Assembly: GCF_042665255.1 (NCBI RefSeq)
Contig: NZ_JBHTCD010000018.1
Length of the DNA: 64,000 bases
From: Insolitispirillum peregrinum
GTDB taxonomy: Bacteria > Pseudomonadota > Alphaproteobacteria > Rhodospirillales > Rhodospirillaceae
Strand: one strand, 5' to 3'
Both the position numbers and the translations under genes were made by a program. A model generated the notes under the pieces. That model was not told the DNA's origin and ran no database searches. It was given only the letters and a program-made list of their open reading frames with translations. Positions 1-7,665 of this stretch are shown here, piece after piece. Each line of letters begins with the position of its first letter. Position 1 is the stretch's first letter.

Positions 1-58
1 CAATGCCGCCGAGGCCAGACTGTAAAAGCCCCCTCACCATTCCCCGTGACGCGAAAGA

Positions 59-1495
59 ATGGTTGCGATGACCCATCCGCATATTCACCCGGTGATCCTG
101 TCTGGTGGTGTTGGCAGCCGCCTGTGGCCGATGTCGCGCGCCCTGTACCCCAAGCAGTTGCTGCCGCTGGCCGAGCAGGAACCGATGCTGACCGCAACGG
201 TGCGCCGGACCTGCGGGCCGGAATTCGCCGCCCCCATTCTGGTGTGCAACGAAGCCCACCGCTTCATCATTGCCGAGCAGTTGCGCCTGCAAGGGGTGAA
301 GGGGGCGTCCATCATTCTGGAGCCGGTCGGACGCAACACCGCGCCGGCGGTGGCGGTGGCAGCGCTGGCGGTGCTGGAAAAAGACCCTGACGGTCTGATG
401 CTGGTGATGCCGTCCGATCATGTGATCGGCAAGCTCGAAGCCTTTCATCAGGCGATCGGGCTGGCGGCACAGGCGGCGGCGGGCGGCAAGCTGGTGACCT
501 TTGGCATTACCCCCACCGCGCCGGAAACCGGCTATGGCTACATTCGCGCGGGCGACGCCCTGGCGTCGTGGCCGGGGGTTCACGCGGTGGAGCGGTTCGT
601 TGAAAAGCCGGACCGGAAAACCGCCGAGGGCTTCCTTGCCGATGGCGGCTATTCGTGGAATGCCGGGATTTTCCTGTTCTCGGCCAAGGAGCTGGTGCAG
701 GAACTGACCGCTTTGGCTCCGGAGATTGTCACCGCCGTACAGGCAGCGTGGACCGGCAGTGCCGAAGACCTCGATTTCCACCGCCTCGACAAGCAGGCTT
801 TTGCGGCGGCTCCGTCGCTGTCAGTGGATGTTGCGGTGATGGAACGAACGCAAAAGGCGGCGGTGGTGCCGGTGGACATGGCATGGAATGATGTCGGTGC
901 CTGGCCCGCCCTGTGGGAGATTTCCGAGAAAGACCCGCACGGCAACGTGTTGCTCGGCGATGTGATGGCCGTTGATGTCAAGGGCTCGTATGTTCGTTCG
1001 GAACGGGGGCCGCTGACGGCGGTGGTTGGTCTGGATGATGTGGTGGTGGTCGCCACCGATGACGCCATTCTGGTCACCTCGAAAGATCGGGCGCAGGGCG
1101 TCAAGGCGGTGGTCGAGGCCCTGGAAGCGCAGGGTCGGCATGAACATCTGTCCCACACCACCGTTTACCGCCCGTGGGGCAGCTACCGCACCGTTGATCT
1201 CGGCGACCGCTATCAGGTGAAGCAGATCATGGTCCATCCGGGGCATACGCTGAGCCTGCAATACCATTTCCACCGGGCCGAACACTGGATCGTGGTGGAG
1301 GGAACCGCCCGCGTCACCTGTGGCGAAAAGGTCTTTCTGCTGCAGGAAAACGAGTCCACCTATATTTCTGCCGGGACCATCCACCGGCTGGAAAACCCCG
1401 GCTGCGTCCCCTTGCGCCTGATCGAAGTGCAATCGGGCAGCTATCTGGGCGAGGATGATATCGTCCGGCTGGAAGATACCTACGGTCGCTGCTGA
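59..1495 (+). CDS. manC: Mannose-1-phosphate guanylyltransferase / mannose-6-phosphate isomerase (ManC/AlgA type)
   Basis: This 478-aa protein is a bifunctional type II enzyme that makes GDP-mannose from mannose-1-phosphate and GTP and interconverts fructose-6-P and mannose-6-P. GDP-mannose feeds exopolysaccharide or LPS synthesis. The N-terminus carries the nucleotidyltransferase signature GGVGSRLWPMSR followed by PKQ, and FVEKP lies near residue 180. The C-terminal ~120 residues form the cupin isomerase domain, with YRPWGSY and the metal-site stretch QYHFHRAEHW. The length matches full two-domain members. ATG codons at 59 and 68 are both possible starts and neither has a clear Shine-Dalgarno. 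A strong intrinsic terminator follows, so it appears to end its own transcript. The Wzz-like genes nearby agree with a polysaccharide role. The family call is firm; the exact polymer served is unknown. Confidence 0.93.
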   Translation: MVAMTHPHIHPVILSGGVGSRLWPMSRALYPKQLLPLAEQEPMLTATVRRTCGPEFAAPILVCNEAHRFIIAEQLRLQGVKGASIILEPVGRNTAPAVAVAALAVLEKDPDGLMLVMPSDHVIGKLEAFHQAIGLAAQAAAGGKLVTFGITPTAPETGYGYIRAGDALASWPGVHAVERFVEKPDRKTAEGFLADGGYSWNAGIFLFSAKELVQELTALAPEIVTAVQAAWTGSAEDLDFHRLDKQAFAAAPSLSVDVAVMERTQKAAVVPVDMAWNDVGAWPALWEISEKDPHGNVLLGDVMAVDVKGSYVRSERGPLTAVVGLDDVVVVATDDAILVTSKDRAQGVKAVVEALEAQGRHEHLSHTTVYRPWGSYRTVDLGDRYQVKQIMVHPGHTLSLQYHFHRAEHWIVVEGTARVTCGEKVFLLQENESTYISAGTIHRLENPGCVPLRLIEVQSGSYLGEDDIVRLEDTYGRC

Positions 1496-1511
1496 CATTC
1501 CCCTGTGCCGA

Positions 1512-1554
1512 ACAGCCTCCTGCGGTGCCAGTCCATCGCAGGGGGCTGTTTTTA
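1512..1554 (+). terminator. Rho-independent terminator after manC
   Basis: A 13-bp stem (1512-1524 with 1537-1549, one G:T wobble) with a 12-nt loop is followed by a T run. It lies 17 bases after the manC stop and separates it from the phosphorylase gene. Confidence 0.85.
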
Positions 1555-1612
1555 TGGGCCATTTCATGATCTTCTGCTGATCCTGTTTTTTGCCCGCAAC
1601 AGAGAGTGCCGG

Positions 1613-3136
1613 ATGTCCCCCTCGCAGATTCCCCTGAAGGTTCGCCGCGTCCCGATTGATACCCATTCCGAAAACGTTGCGTTCCTGCGGCGGGACTGCC
1701 CGCTGTATCAGGCGGAAGGGTTGCGGGCGCTGACCAAGATCGAGGTCAGCGGGCGGCGGCGGCACCTGTTGGCGACGCTGAACCTGATCGAAGAACCGGC
1801 CGCAGAGGCCAGGTGTCCGGCGCTGATCGGCGCCAACGAGCTGGGGTTGTCCACCGAGGCCTTTGACCGTCTGGGACTGGAAGAAGGCTGCGACGTCACC
1901 ATCGAGCCTGCCCCGCCGCCGCGCAGCCTGTCGGCGGTGCGCCAAAAGATCAATGGCGCGGTGCTGACACCGCAGGATTACCAGTCAATTGTCGAAGATA
2001 TTTCCAACCACCGCTATTCGCGGATGGAGCTGGCCGCCTTTCTGGTCGCTGCCGCTGCCTTTATGACCACCGAAGAAGTGCTGGCGCTGACCAAAGCGAT
2101 GGTGGCCGTCGGCACCCGGCTGGACTGGCAGCGCGAGGTGGTGGTTGACAAGCATTGTATTGGCGGTATTCCCGGTAACCGCACCACCATGCTGGTGGTG
2201 CCGATCATTGCCGCCCACGGTCTGGCGATGCCGAAAACCAGTTCGCGCGCCATCACCTCACCGGCGGGGACCGCCGACACCATGGAGGTTCTGTGCAACG
2301 TCAACCTCGACATGGCGGCAATGCGACGGCTGATCCACAGCGAAAGCGGCTGCCTGGTGTGGGGTGGTCACATGAAGATGGCCCCTGCCGACGACATCAT
2401 GATTTCGGTTGAACGGCCCCTGGGGATTGATACACAAGAGCAGATGGTGGCCTCGATCCTGTCGAAAAAGGTCGCCGCTGGCTCCACCCATCTGCTGATC
2501 GACATTCCGATGGGACCGCAGGCAAAGGTCAAAAGCCAGGTCGAGGCGGTGCGCCTGCGCAAGATGTTCGAATATGTCGGCACGGCGCTAGGGCTGACGC
2601 TGGATATCGTCATCACCGATGGTCACCAGCCGATCGGGCGCGGCATCGGCCCGGTGCTGGAGGCCCGCGACGTGATGCAGGTGCTGCGGCAGGAGCCGGA
2701 CCGGCCACTGGATCTGGAAGAAAAGTCGATCATGCTGGCCGGGCGGATTCTCGACTTTGATCCGGCGGTTCCCGGCGGTCAGGGACAGGCCTTGGCGCGC
2801 GCAATCCTGCGTGATGGCCGGGCACTGGCCAAGATGGAGGCGATCATTGCCGCCCAAGGGGCTGCGCCCGAAACCTGCCAGCTTGGCAGCCTGACCCGCG
2901 ACATTTACGCCCCCGCCGATGGCACGGTGGTGGTGATCGACTGCGCCCAGATGAACCACATTGCCCGTCTGGCGGGCTGCCCGATGGACAAGGGTGCCGG
3001 GATTGACCTGTTCACCCGCGTTGGGCAGGTGGTGCGCAAGGGCGACCTGCTTTACCGTATCCATGCCTGCCGCTCGGCAGACTTCGGGTTCGCCTCGCAG
3101 GCAGCAGACGAAAACATCGGCATCGGTCTGGGCTGA
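1613..3136 (+). CDS. Thymidine phosphorylase family protein (AMP-phosphorylase-like)
   Basis: This 507-aa protein belongs to the long thymidine/AMP phosphorylase branch (TIGR02645/archaeal DeoA-like), which cleaves a nucleoside or nucleoside monophosphate with phosphate to release the base. An extra N-terminal domain of about 90 residues precedes the glycosyltransferase fold typical of TdRPase. Visible signatures are KHCIGGIPGNRTTM (phosphate/substrate region) and KTSSRAITSPAGTADTMEVL in the middle, with the usual C-terminal barrel-sandwich domain. At ~500 aa it is longer than the ordinary ~440-aa DeoA. I chose the ATG at 1613 because similarity-type sequence starts there; the frame stays open upstream to 1505, but that stretch runs through the manC terminator. 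No pentose bisphosphate isomerase or RuBisCO gene is adjacent, so its pathway is unclear. Substrate specificity cannot be read from sequence. Confidence 0.85.
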   Translation: MSPSQIPLKVRRVPIDTHSENVAFLRRDCPLYQAEGLRALTKIEVSGRRRHLLATLNLIEEPAAEARCPALIGANELGLSTEAFDRLGLEEGCDVTIEPAPPPRSLSAVRQKINGAVLTPQDYQSIVEDISNHRYSRMELAAFLVAAAAFMTTEEVLALTKAMVAVGTRLDWQREVVVDKHCIGGIPGNRTTMLVVPIIAAHGLAMPKTSSRAITSPAGTADTMEVLCNVNLDMAAMRRLIHSESGCLVWGGHMKMAPADDIMISVERPLGIDTQEQMVASILSKKVAAGSTHLLIDIPMGPQAKVKSQVEAVRLRKMFEYVGTALGLTLDIVITDGHQPIGRGIGPVLEARDVMQVLRQEPDRPLDLEEKSIMLAGRILDFDPAVPGGQGQALARAILRDGRALAKMEAIIAAQGAAPETCQLGSLTRDIYAPADGTVVVIDCAQMNHIARLAGCPMDKGAGIDLFTRVGQVVRKGDLLYRIHACRSADFGFASQAADENIGIGLG

Positions 3137-3175
3137 GGGGGCTGAGGGGGCTGGGCCGAGCGGGGCGCGTCATCA

Positions 3176-3412
3176 TCAGGGCCGCTCGCCCAGGGCTGCC
3201 TTGGCGGCGTTCCATTCCTTCAGCATCACTCTGGCACCCCGGCTGTTGTTGGTTCGTACATGCTCGCGGTAACGCTGGTCATAGTAGCCGTTGACCCCGA
3301 TCTTGCGGGCATCCCGGTCCCAGGCGATGCGGGCGCAGTCCAGCTTTACGCTACAGGCCTTGCTGCAGCACTCGGCATCAGAGACGGGGGCTCCGCAGAT
3401 TTTACAGGTCAT
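3176..3412 (-). CDS. Small Cys-rich zinc-ribbon-like protein, unknown function
   Basis: This 78-aa protein opens with a CxxC knuckle (Cys3, Cys6) followed by Cys15, Cys16, Cys20 and Cys26, which suggests a small zinc-binding head. A basic, helical-looking tail follows (YYDQRYREH near residue 47). The ATG at 3412 was chosen because GGAG lies 8 nt upstream; the frame stays open 33 nt further but lacks a ribosome site there. It converges on the phosphorylase gene and is divergent from the decayed acyltransferase gene. I do not recognise a named family. It is probably real because of the start site and the ordered cysteines. Confidence 0.6.
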   Translation of the reverse strand: MTCKICGAPVSDAECCSKACSVKLDCARIAWDRDARKIGVNGYYDQRYREHVRTNNSRGARVMLKEWNAAKAALGERP

Positions 3413-3491
3413 GGCACAGGCTCCGGCAGGTGGGGTAGACAACAAAAAACCGTCGGACTCTGGCGCCGGACGGACGCGTCAGGATACAGGC

Positions 3492-3680
3492 AATTTTGAT
3501 CGCTATGGGGACTTTTCCTATGGTATCTACATCTGGAATTTCCCGGTCCTTCAGGCTTTGACCCGGGCAGGAGTGTTTCGACAACGGCCATGTTGGACGT
3601 CTGTCGCCTGTCACGATCACTCTCGCCCTGGCAATTGGGTCATGGCACTGTTTTAAAAGCCATTCCTGAGGAACATCAGC
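3492..3680 (+). pseudogene. Acyltransferase-3 (OafA/YrhL-like) C-terminal remnant, frameshifted
   Basis: The frame starting at 3492 encodes YGDFSYGIYIWNFPVLQAL, which is the C-terminal membrane motif of acyltransferase-3 proteins (compare GDISYGLYLWHFP in intact members). After about residue 27 the similarity moves to the +1 frame: from 3583 it reads TITLALAIGSWHCF, matching the last helix and the SWH..EKP motif of the family. A second shift is likely near 3655, where the third frame continues. No start or upstream two-thirds of the gene exists, because the opposite-strand Cys-rich gene lies there. These enzymes O-acetylate LPS or exopolysaccharides, which fits the Wzz-like gene that follows. 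The reading comes from motif recognition in three frames and no alignment was run. Confidence 0.65.
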
Positions 3681-3725
3681 CATTATCGGGCAGTGGAAAA
3701 AGGCAGAGAAAAGAAAGGCAACGCA

Positions 3726-4658
3726 ATGAGTCCCGATGGTGTTACGTATATCGAAGACGATGAAGTATCATTCTTTGATCTCATCTGCATTGCGTTCCGG
3801 CGGAAACGTACGTTTCTCATTTCCATCTCTGTCTGCTTTGTGATGGCCTTCATTGCCCTCAGGTTTAACAGTCCCGAGTACACAGCCCGACTGATGATCC
3901 GCCCCCTGGCGGCAGAGGACAGTCTATCGGCAACGCAGGGATTGTCACTGAGCGGTGGACTGTTGGGGCAAACGACGGATGAAAATATCGCCCTCTACAT
4001 CGGCACGATGTCTTCTGTTGAAATGATGCAGCGGGCAATCAGTCAGCGCGGCCTGGCTCAACTGGTCCAGCCCAACCTGTGGGATGGGCAGAAAAAGGAA
4101 TGGATTCCGCCTTCCGGTTTGCTGGCTGCCGTTCGTGCGGGCCTGAACAGCCTTGTCGACCGTTCCTGGACCCGTGATCCGGCAGACCCGGTAATTGTCG
4201 GGGGGCTTGTCAGCAAGATGATCACGGTCGATCGGGCAGACAACAAGTTGACCCCGAATATCTATGCGGTGATGGTAAAGGCAAAAAGTCCGGATATGGC
4301 CTTGAATGTCCTGACCATTCTGCATGAAGAAACGATTTCCGTGATTCGGGAAAACAAGATTCGCAATGCTCAGGCATTGTTGAACGGGCTGCGCAAGCGG
4401 TATACAGAATCGACGGAAATTGCCTATCGTTCCGCCTTTCTTGAGCAAATCATGCGGCAGGAAAAGCGCCTGTTGATGTTACAGGACCCGCAATATCCGA
4501 TTATTGATCTGGTTGACCCGCCTTCTTTTGCATCTGCACCGCAGGTTATTCCGATTGGAATCGGCCTTGCCGCTGGTCTGCTGGCAGGCTTTTCCATCGC
4601 CTTCATTCTGAATATTCTGCTGTACCTGTTTAAAGGGCGCAAGACGGCTGGCACCTGA
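3726..4658 (+). CDS. Wzz-like polysaccharide chain-length determinant protein
   Basis: This 310-aa inner-membrane protein has Wzz/PCP topology. A short cytoplasmic N-terminus (FFDLICIAFRRKR) precedes a first membrane helix at about residues 27-46 (FLISISVCFVMAFIALRF), then a long periplasmic domain rich in helices, and a second helix close to the C-terminus (IPIGIGLAAGLLAGFSIAFI). No tyrosine-kinase domain is fused, so it is a PCP-1-like co-polymerase and not a BY-kinase. The ATG at 3726 has AAAGG upstream; an in-frame GTG at 3693 is less likely. Such proteins set polymer length with a Wzy polymerase, but no wzy is visible here. A paralogue lies at 7666-8604 and shares the NLWD/ALWD..GRWIQ region. 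A strong hairpin terminator follows. Confidence 0.8.
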   Translation: MSPDGVTYIEDDEVSFFDLICIAFRRKRTFLISISVCFVMAFIALRFNSPEYTARLMIRPLAAEDSLSATQGLSLSGGLLGQTTDENIALYIGTMSSVEMMQRAISQRGLAQLVQPNLWDGQKKEWIPPSGLLAAVRAGLNSLVDRSWTRDPADPVIVGGLVSKMITVDRADNKLTPNIYAVMVKAKSPDMALNVLTILHEETISVIRENKIRNAQALLNGLRKRYTESTEIAYRSAFLEQIMRQEKRLLMLQDPQYPIIDLVDPPSFASAPQVIPIGIGLAAGLLAGFSIAFILNILLYLFKGRKTAGT

Positions 4659-4668
4659 ACCGCCTGGA

Positions 4669-4840
4669 GCCGTGAGCGCAAAAGTGGGAACCCTCAGTAC
4701 ACGACAGGATCATGGAGCAGCGCTCCATGATCCTGTTTCATGTTTGTCGTGTCCTGTGATGTAACTCATGCTCATAGCTCTAACCATTTGTATTGTCACA
4801 TCGTTTTTGCGAGAGCCGGTTCCCGCTTTTCGCACGGTAC
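4669..4840. repeat. Intergenic repeat mosaic (E, F-type hairpin, E inverted)
   Basis: Three repeat pieces fill the gap between the Wzz-like gene and the next gene. An E-type core (GCGCAAAAGTGGGAACC) lies at 4675-4692. Next is a shortened F-type element whose CAGTACACGACA end starts near 4695 and whose other end is TGTCGTGTCCTGTG, around a perfect hairpin. An inverted E-type core (GGTTCCCGCTTTTCGCAC) follows near 4818-4835. Confidence 0.7.
4705..4738 (+). terminator. Intrinsic terminator after the first Wzz-like gene
   Basis: A perfect 14-bp stem (4705-4718 with 4722-4735) with a 3-nt loop is followed by TTT. It is built from the GGAGC/GCTCC hairpin found inside the F-type repeats, so a repeat element appears to act as the terminator. 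Confidence 0.75.
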
Positions 4841-4841
4841 G

Positions 4842-5360
4842 TCAATCCTCATCCTCTTGCCCCCGTTCGATCACCGCCAGCAACAGGCGGGTGGCGGTGC
4901 GGTCCTGCGGGTCGAGGTCCGCCACTTTGCGCAGGGCCTCCAGCCCGTCGTCATGGGCACCTTGTCGGAACAGCACGTAGCCATAAGCCTTCAGGGCATA
5001 CAGAAAGAACCGTGGCTCGGCCTCGATATCGTCAAGCGGCACATCAAATGCTGCATCCGCCAGCGTGACCAGCCGCCAGTCGGCAGGCAGGTTCAGCTGC
5101 CGGGCGGCGTCCTCAACGCACAACAGGGCATACGGGGCAGCCCGGCGTAAATCCTGCCGATAAAAGAAATACTTGTAATATCCCAGCTTGACTGCCCGAT
5201 GGTCCGCTGCCAGCCGCCATGCTTCGGCCAGCCATGCTTCGGCTTGCGGCGGGTCATGCCAGTGGGCCGCGGCCAGATGCAGGGCCTTTTCCGCTGCGCG
5301 GGGCAGATCGCCGCCATAGTAAATACGGTCAGTCCAGTCGCTGGAAACATCAGAGGTCAC
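4842..5360 (-). CDS. TPR-like hypothetical protein
   Basis: This 172-aa, acidic, soluble, all-helical protein looks like two or three degenerate tetratricopeptide units (DLPRAAEKALHLAAAHW near the start, ALKAYGYVLFRQGAHDDG and DGLEALRKVADLDPQD near the end). The GTG at 5360 is preferred because GGAG precedes it by about 10 nt and the upstream frame is low quality. TPR proteins usually scaffold protein contacts and no catalytic motif is visible. It is divergent from the small gene at 5670 and shares its long intergenic region. The function is unknown. Confidence 0.65.
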   Translation of the reverse strand: MTSDVSSDWTDRIYYGGDLPRAAEKALHLAAAHWHDPPQAEAWLAEAWRLAADHRAVKLGYYKYFFYRQDLRRAAPYALLCVEDAARQLNLPADWRLVTLADAAFDVPLDDIEAEPRFFLYALKAYGYVLFRQGAHDDGLEALRKVADLDPQDRTATRLLLAVIERGQEDED

Positions 5361-5521
5361 GGTACGGTTTCTCCGCCTGGGCAGCACGCGCAAAAGCGGT
5401 TGCGGTTTTGCGCATAACCACTGCGATGCAAAGCCATTGATGAAGGGCGGGGAGCAAGGGTACGGTACGTGAACCGCGCCAGAGTGCCAACCTGCTTTTG
5501 CGGGAGGGTATAAATTGCGGG

Positions 5522-5650
5522 TGGGAGTTAGTCGCAATTTCAGCTAACCATCTCCCAACCAAGGCGCCCGACCGGTCCTCTCAGGGCTGACGGGCACTGC
5601 CGCTCGCAGAACACCCTTGGTTCGTGCCATTTGTCCGGTCCTCCCGGACG
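5522..5650 (+). ncRNA. Candidate structured leader RNA upstream of the 5670 gene
   Basis: Three consecutive perfect or near-perfect helices lie in the 309-bp gap between divergent genes. The first is GGGAGTTAG (5523-5531) with CTAAC and CTCCC (5544-5556). The second is AACCAAGG (5557-5564) with CCTTGGTT (5615-5622). The third is GTCCGG (5633-5638) with CCGGAC (5644-5649). GGCAC (5593-5597), inside helix 2, can also pair with GTGCC (5624-5628) outside it, which would make a pseudoknot. The array ends 20 nt before the ATG at 5670. I match it to no known riboswitch class. It could be a leader or simply hairpins by chance. The rest of the gap (5361-5521) shows nothing I recognise. Confidence 0.35.
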
Positions 5651-5669
5651 CATCAAGGATCACACTCAC

Positions 5670-6014
5670 ATGCCCCCTAAAGCCAATCCGAAAAAGCTCA
5701 ACCCGCTGCAGGCCAGGACCCTGACCATCCTGCAGGTTCTGGGGTCCAGCGACTCGTCGTGCCAGCGCGAACCGGAAACCGGGCGTCCGTTCATCACCAA
5801 TTTCCCCGATGCCCACGGCCATCATTTCCATGTCGGCCCCTATGTGGTGTCCGGTGCCGATGCCACCGGCCTGCGCAATGAAGCCGTCTGGGTTGCCTTG
5901 CAGCGCAAGGGTCTGGCCGAAAGCCGTCACCCGTTCGGGATCGTGCTGACTGAAGAAGGGCTGGCCTATGACACCGGCCTGAAGTCCGTCGTCCTGCACG
6001 GCTCGGACCACTAA
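5670..6014 (+). CDS. Small conserved hypothetical protein
   Basis: This 114-aa soluble protein has a basic N-terminus (PPKANPKKLNPLQARTL) and a His-rich centre (DAHGHHFHVGPYVV). The ATG at 5670 follows AAGGA by about 11 nt; the frame is open further upstream, but that part overlaps the leader hairpins. It ends one base before the start of the MFS gene, so the two are almost certainly co-transcribed and perhaps translationally coupled. No enzyme signature is visible. The repeated His and Gly residues could bind metal, but that is only a guess. Confidence 0.7.
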   Translation: MPPKANPKKLNPLQARTLTILQVLGSSDSSCQREPETGRPFITNFPDAHGHHFHVGPYVVSGADATGLRNEAVWVALQRKGLAESRHPFGIVLTEEGLAYDTGLKSVVLHGSDH

Positions 6015-6015
6015 C

Positions 6016-7326
6016 ATGGAGCCGGTCGATCTTCCCCGCAGACCGGATGCCGATCGACCGGCCCCGTCTTCCTGCAGGACCCCGTCTTCCCGCCGGGCAG
6101 CGATGGCGTGGTGCCTGTTCGACTGGGCGAATTCTCCGTTCGCCACCATCATCACCACCTTTATCTTTGCCACCTACTTCACCAAGGCGGTTGCCAGCGA
6201 TCCGGCCACCGGCACCAGTCAATGGGGGTGGGCGGTGGCCACCGCCGGGCTGATCATTGCGGTTCTGGCTCCCTTGCTGGGGGCTTGTGTCGATCGGTTG
6301 GGACAACGCAAACCGTGGCTGGCGGGCCTGTCGGGATTGTGTATCGTCGCCACCGCCATGCTGTGGTTCACCACCCCTGATCCATCCTCGGTGGGCTGGG
6401 CGCTGGGCTGGTTGGTGCTGGCCACGGTCGGCTATGAACTGGGGCTGATTTTTTATAACGCGATGCTGACCGACGTTGCCCCCCCGCAGCGGTTGGGGCG
6501 GCTCTCGGGCTGGGCGTGGGGGCTGGGCTATCTGGGCGGTCTGACCGCGCTGGTGATTGCCCTGTTTGTGCTGATCAAGGCCGACACGCCCCCCTTCGGG
6601 CTGGACAAAAGCTTGCAGGAACCGGTCCGCGCGACGGTTCTGTTGACCGCCGCCTGGTTTACCGTCTTTGCCATACCGCTGTTTCTGTGGGTGCCCGATG
6701 CGCCCCGGCGGGAGTCCGTCCGGCAGGCCTGTCGCCATGCTGTGGCAGACCTGAAACATCTGTGGCGCGTCCTGCGCGCTCACCCGACCGTTTTGCGCTT
6801 TCTGTTGGCCCAGATGCTTTATACCGATGGTCTCAACACCCTGTTTGCCTTTGGCGGCATTTATGCGGCGGGCACTTTCGGGATGAGCTTTGACCAGATT
6901 ATCCTGCTCGGCATTCTGCTGAACGTTTCGGCCGGGGCCGGGGCCTTTCTGTTTGGCTGGTGCGATGACCGTTTTGGTGCCCGCCGGACCATCACCATCG
7001 CCCTGCTCGCCATCCTGCTGCTGGGCGGAACGCTGCTGGTGATCACTTCGCAGGCGATGTTCTGGGGGGTGGCCGTGTTGTTGGGGGTGTTCTTTGGCCC
7101 GGCACAATCCGCCAGCCGCAGCCTGATGGCCCGATTGGCCCCTGCCGAAGCGCGTAACGAAATGTTCGGGTTGTTTGCCCTGTCTGGCAAAGTCACCGCC
7201 TTTGCCGGGCCGATGGTTCTGGCGTGGGCGACGGCGGCGACCGGCAGTCAGCGGGTCGGGATGGCGAGCATCCTGTTTTTCCTGCTGACGGGCCTGTTCC
7301 TGTTGCGGCGGGTTCCTGTCCGGTAA
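6016..7326 (+). CDS. MFS transporter, UMF1/Atg22-like family
   Basis: This 436-aa integral membrane protein has about 12 helices. Its opening MAWCLFDWANSPFATIITTF is the signature of UMF1 / Atg22-like major facilitator proteins, and GACVDRLGQRKPWL matches the loop 2-3 motif of the superfamily. Yeast Atg22 exports amino acids from the vacuole, but the substrate of bacterial members is mostly unknown. The first ATG (6016) lies one base after the stop of the small upstream gene. A short Pro/Arg-rich cytoplasmic extension of about 29 residues precedes the conserved core, and the internal Met at the start of the core is an alternative start. A repeat mosaic follows the stop codon. Confidence 0.87.
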   Translation: MEPVDLPRRPDADRPAPSSCRTPSSRRAAMAWCLFDWANSPFATIITTFIFATYFTKAVASDPATGTSQWGWAVATAGLIIAVLAPLLGACVDRLGQRKPWLAGLSGLCIVATAMLWFTTPDPSSVGWALGWLVLATVGYELGLIFYNAMLTDVAPPQRLGRLSGWAWGLGYLGGLTALVIALFVLIKADTPPFGLDKSLQEPVRATVLLTAAWFTVFAIPLFLWVPDAPRRESVRQACRHAVADLKHLWRVLRAHPTVLRFLLAQMLYTDGLNTLFAFGGIYAAGTFGMSFDQIILLGILLNVSAGAGAFLFGWCDDRFGARRTITIALLAILLLGGTLLVITSQAMFWGVAVLLGVFFGPAQSASRSLMARLAPAEARNEMFGLFALSGKVTAFAGPMVLAWATAATGSQRVGMASILFFLLTGLFLLRRVPVR

Positions 7327-7344
7327 CGCTGTGCTCTGGCGCAA

Positions 7345-7650
7345 CCTGTTCAGAGCATTGTGTGAACAGTGTGAACCGGTTTTCCGCAAAATCACTGCGT
7401 CAGATCACAGTACACGACAGTTGGTGGGATCAGTGCGGGCTACCGCCCGAACCCGTTTGGTGGCGATGCCCCCAAGCCCCCATTTTTCTTTGGAAATCAA
7501 ATCAATGGGGCCCGGGGCCTCAAGGCCCCGGCGAGGTTTGGAGCAGCGCTCCATAACCCTGTTTCCTTTTTGTCGTATACTGTGGCGTCAGATTTAACGC
7601 ACGCTGGTCTGGTGTTTAGAGCGTTTTCACACCGAGCGAAAATGCTCTAA
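7345..7650. repeat. Intergenic repeat mosaic (E, full F, C)
   Basis: This stretch fills nearly all of the 339-bp gap between the MFS gene and the second Wzz-like gene. A diverged E-type copy (CAGAGCATTGTGTGAAC) lies at about 7350-7399. A complete F-type element spans roughly 7400-7608: CACAGTACACGACAG at one end, ACGCACGCTGGTC at the other, and the internal hairpins GCGGGCTACCGCCCG, GGGGCCTCAAGGCCCC and GGAGCAGCGCTCC. A C-type copy (AGAGCGTTTTCACACCGAGC) ends it at 7619-7650. I see no gene here. Confidence 0.75.
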
Positions 7651-7665
7651 GTCACAGCTCTGGTC

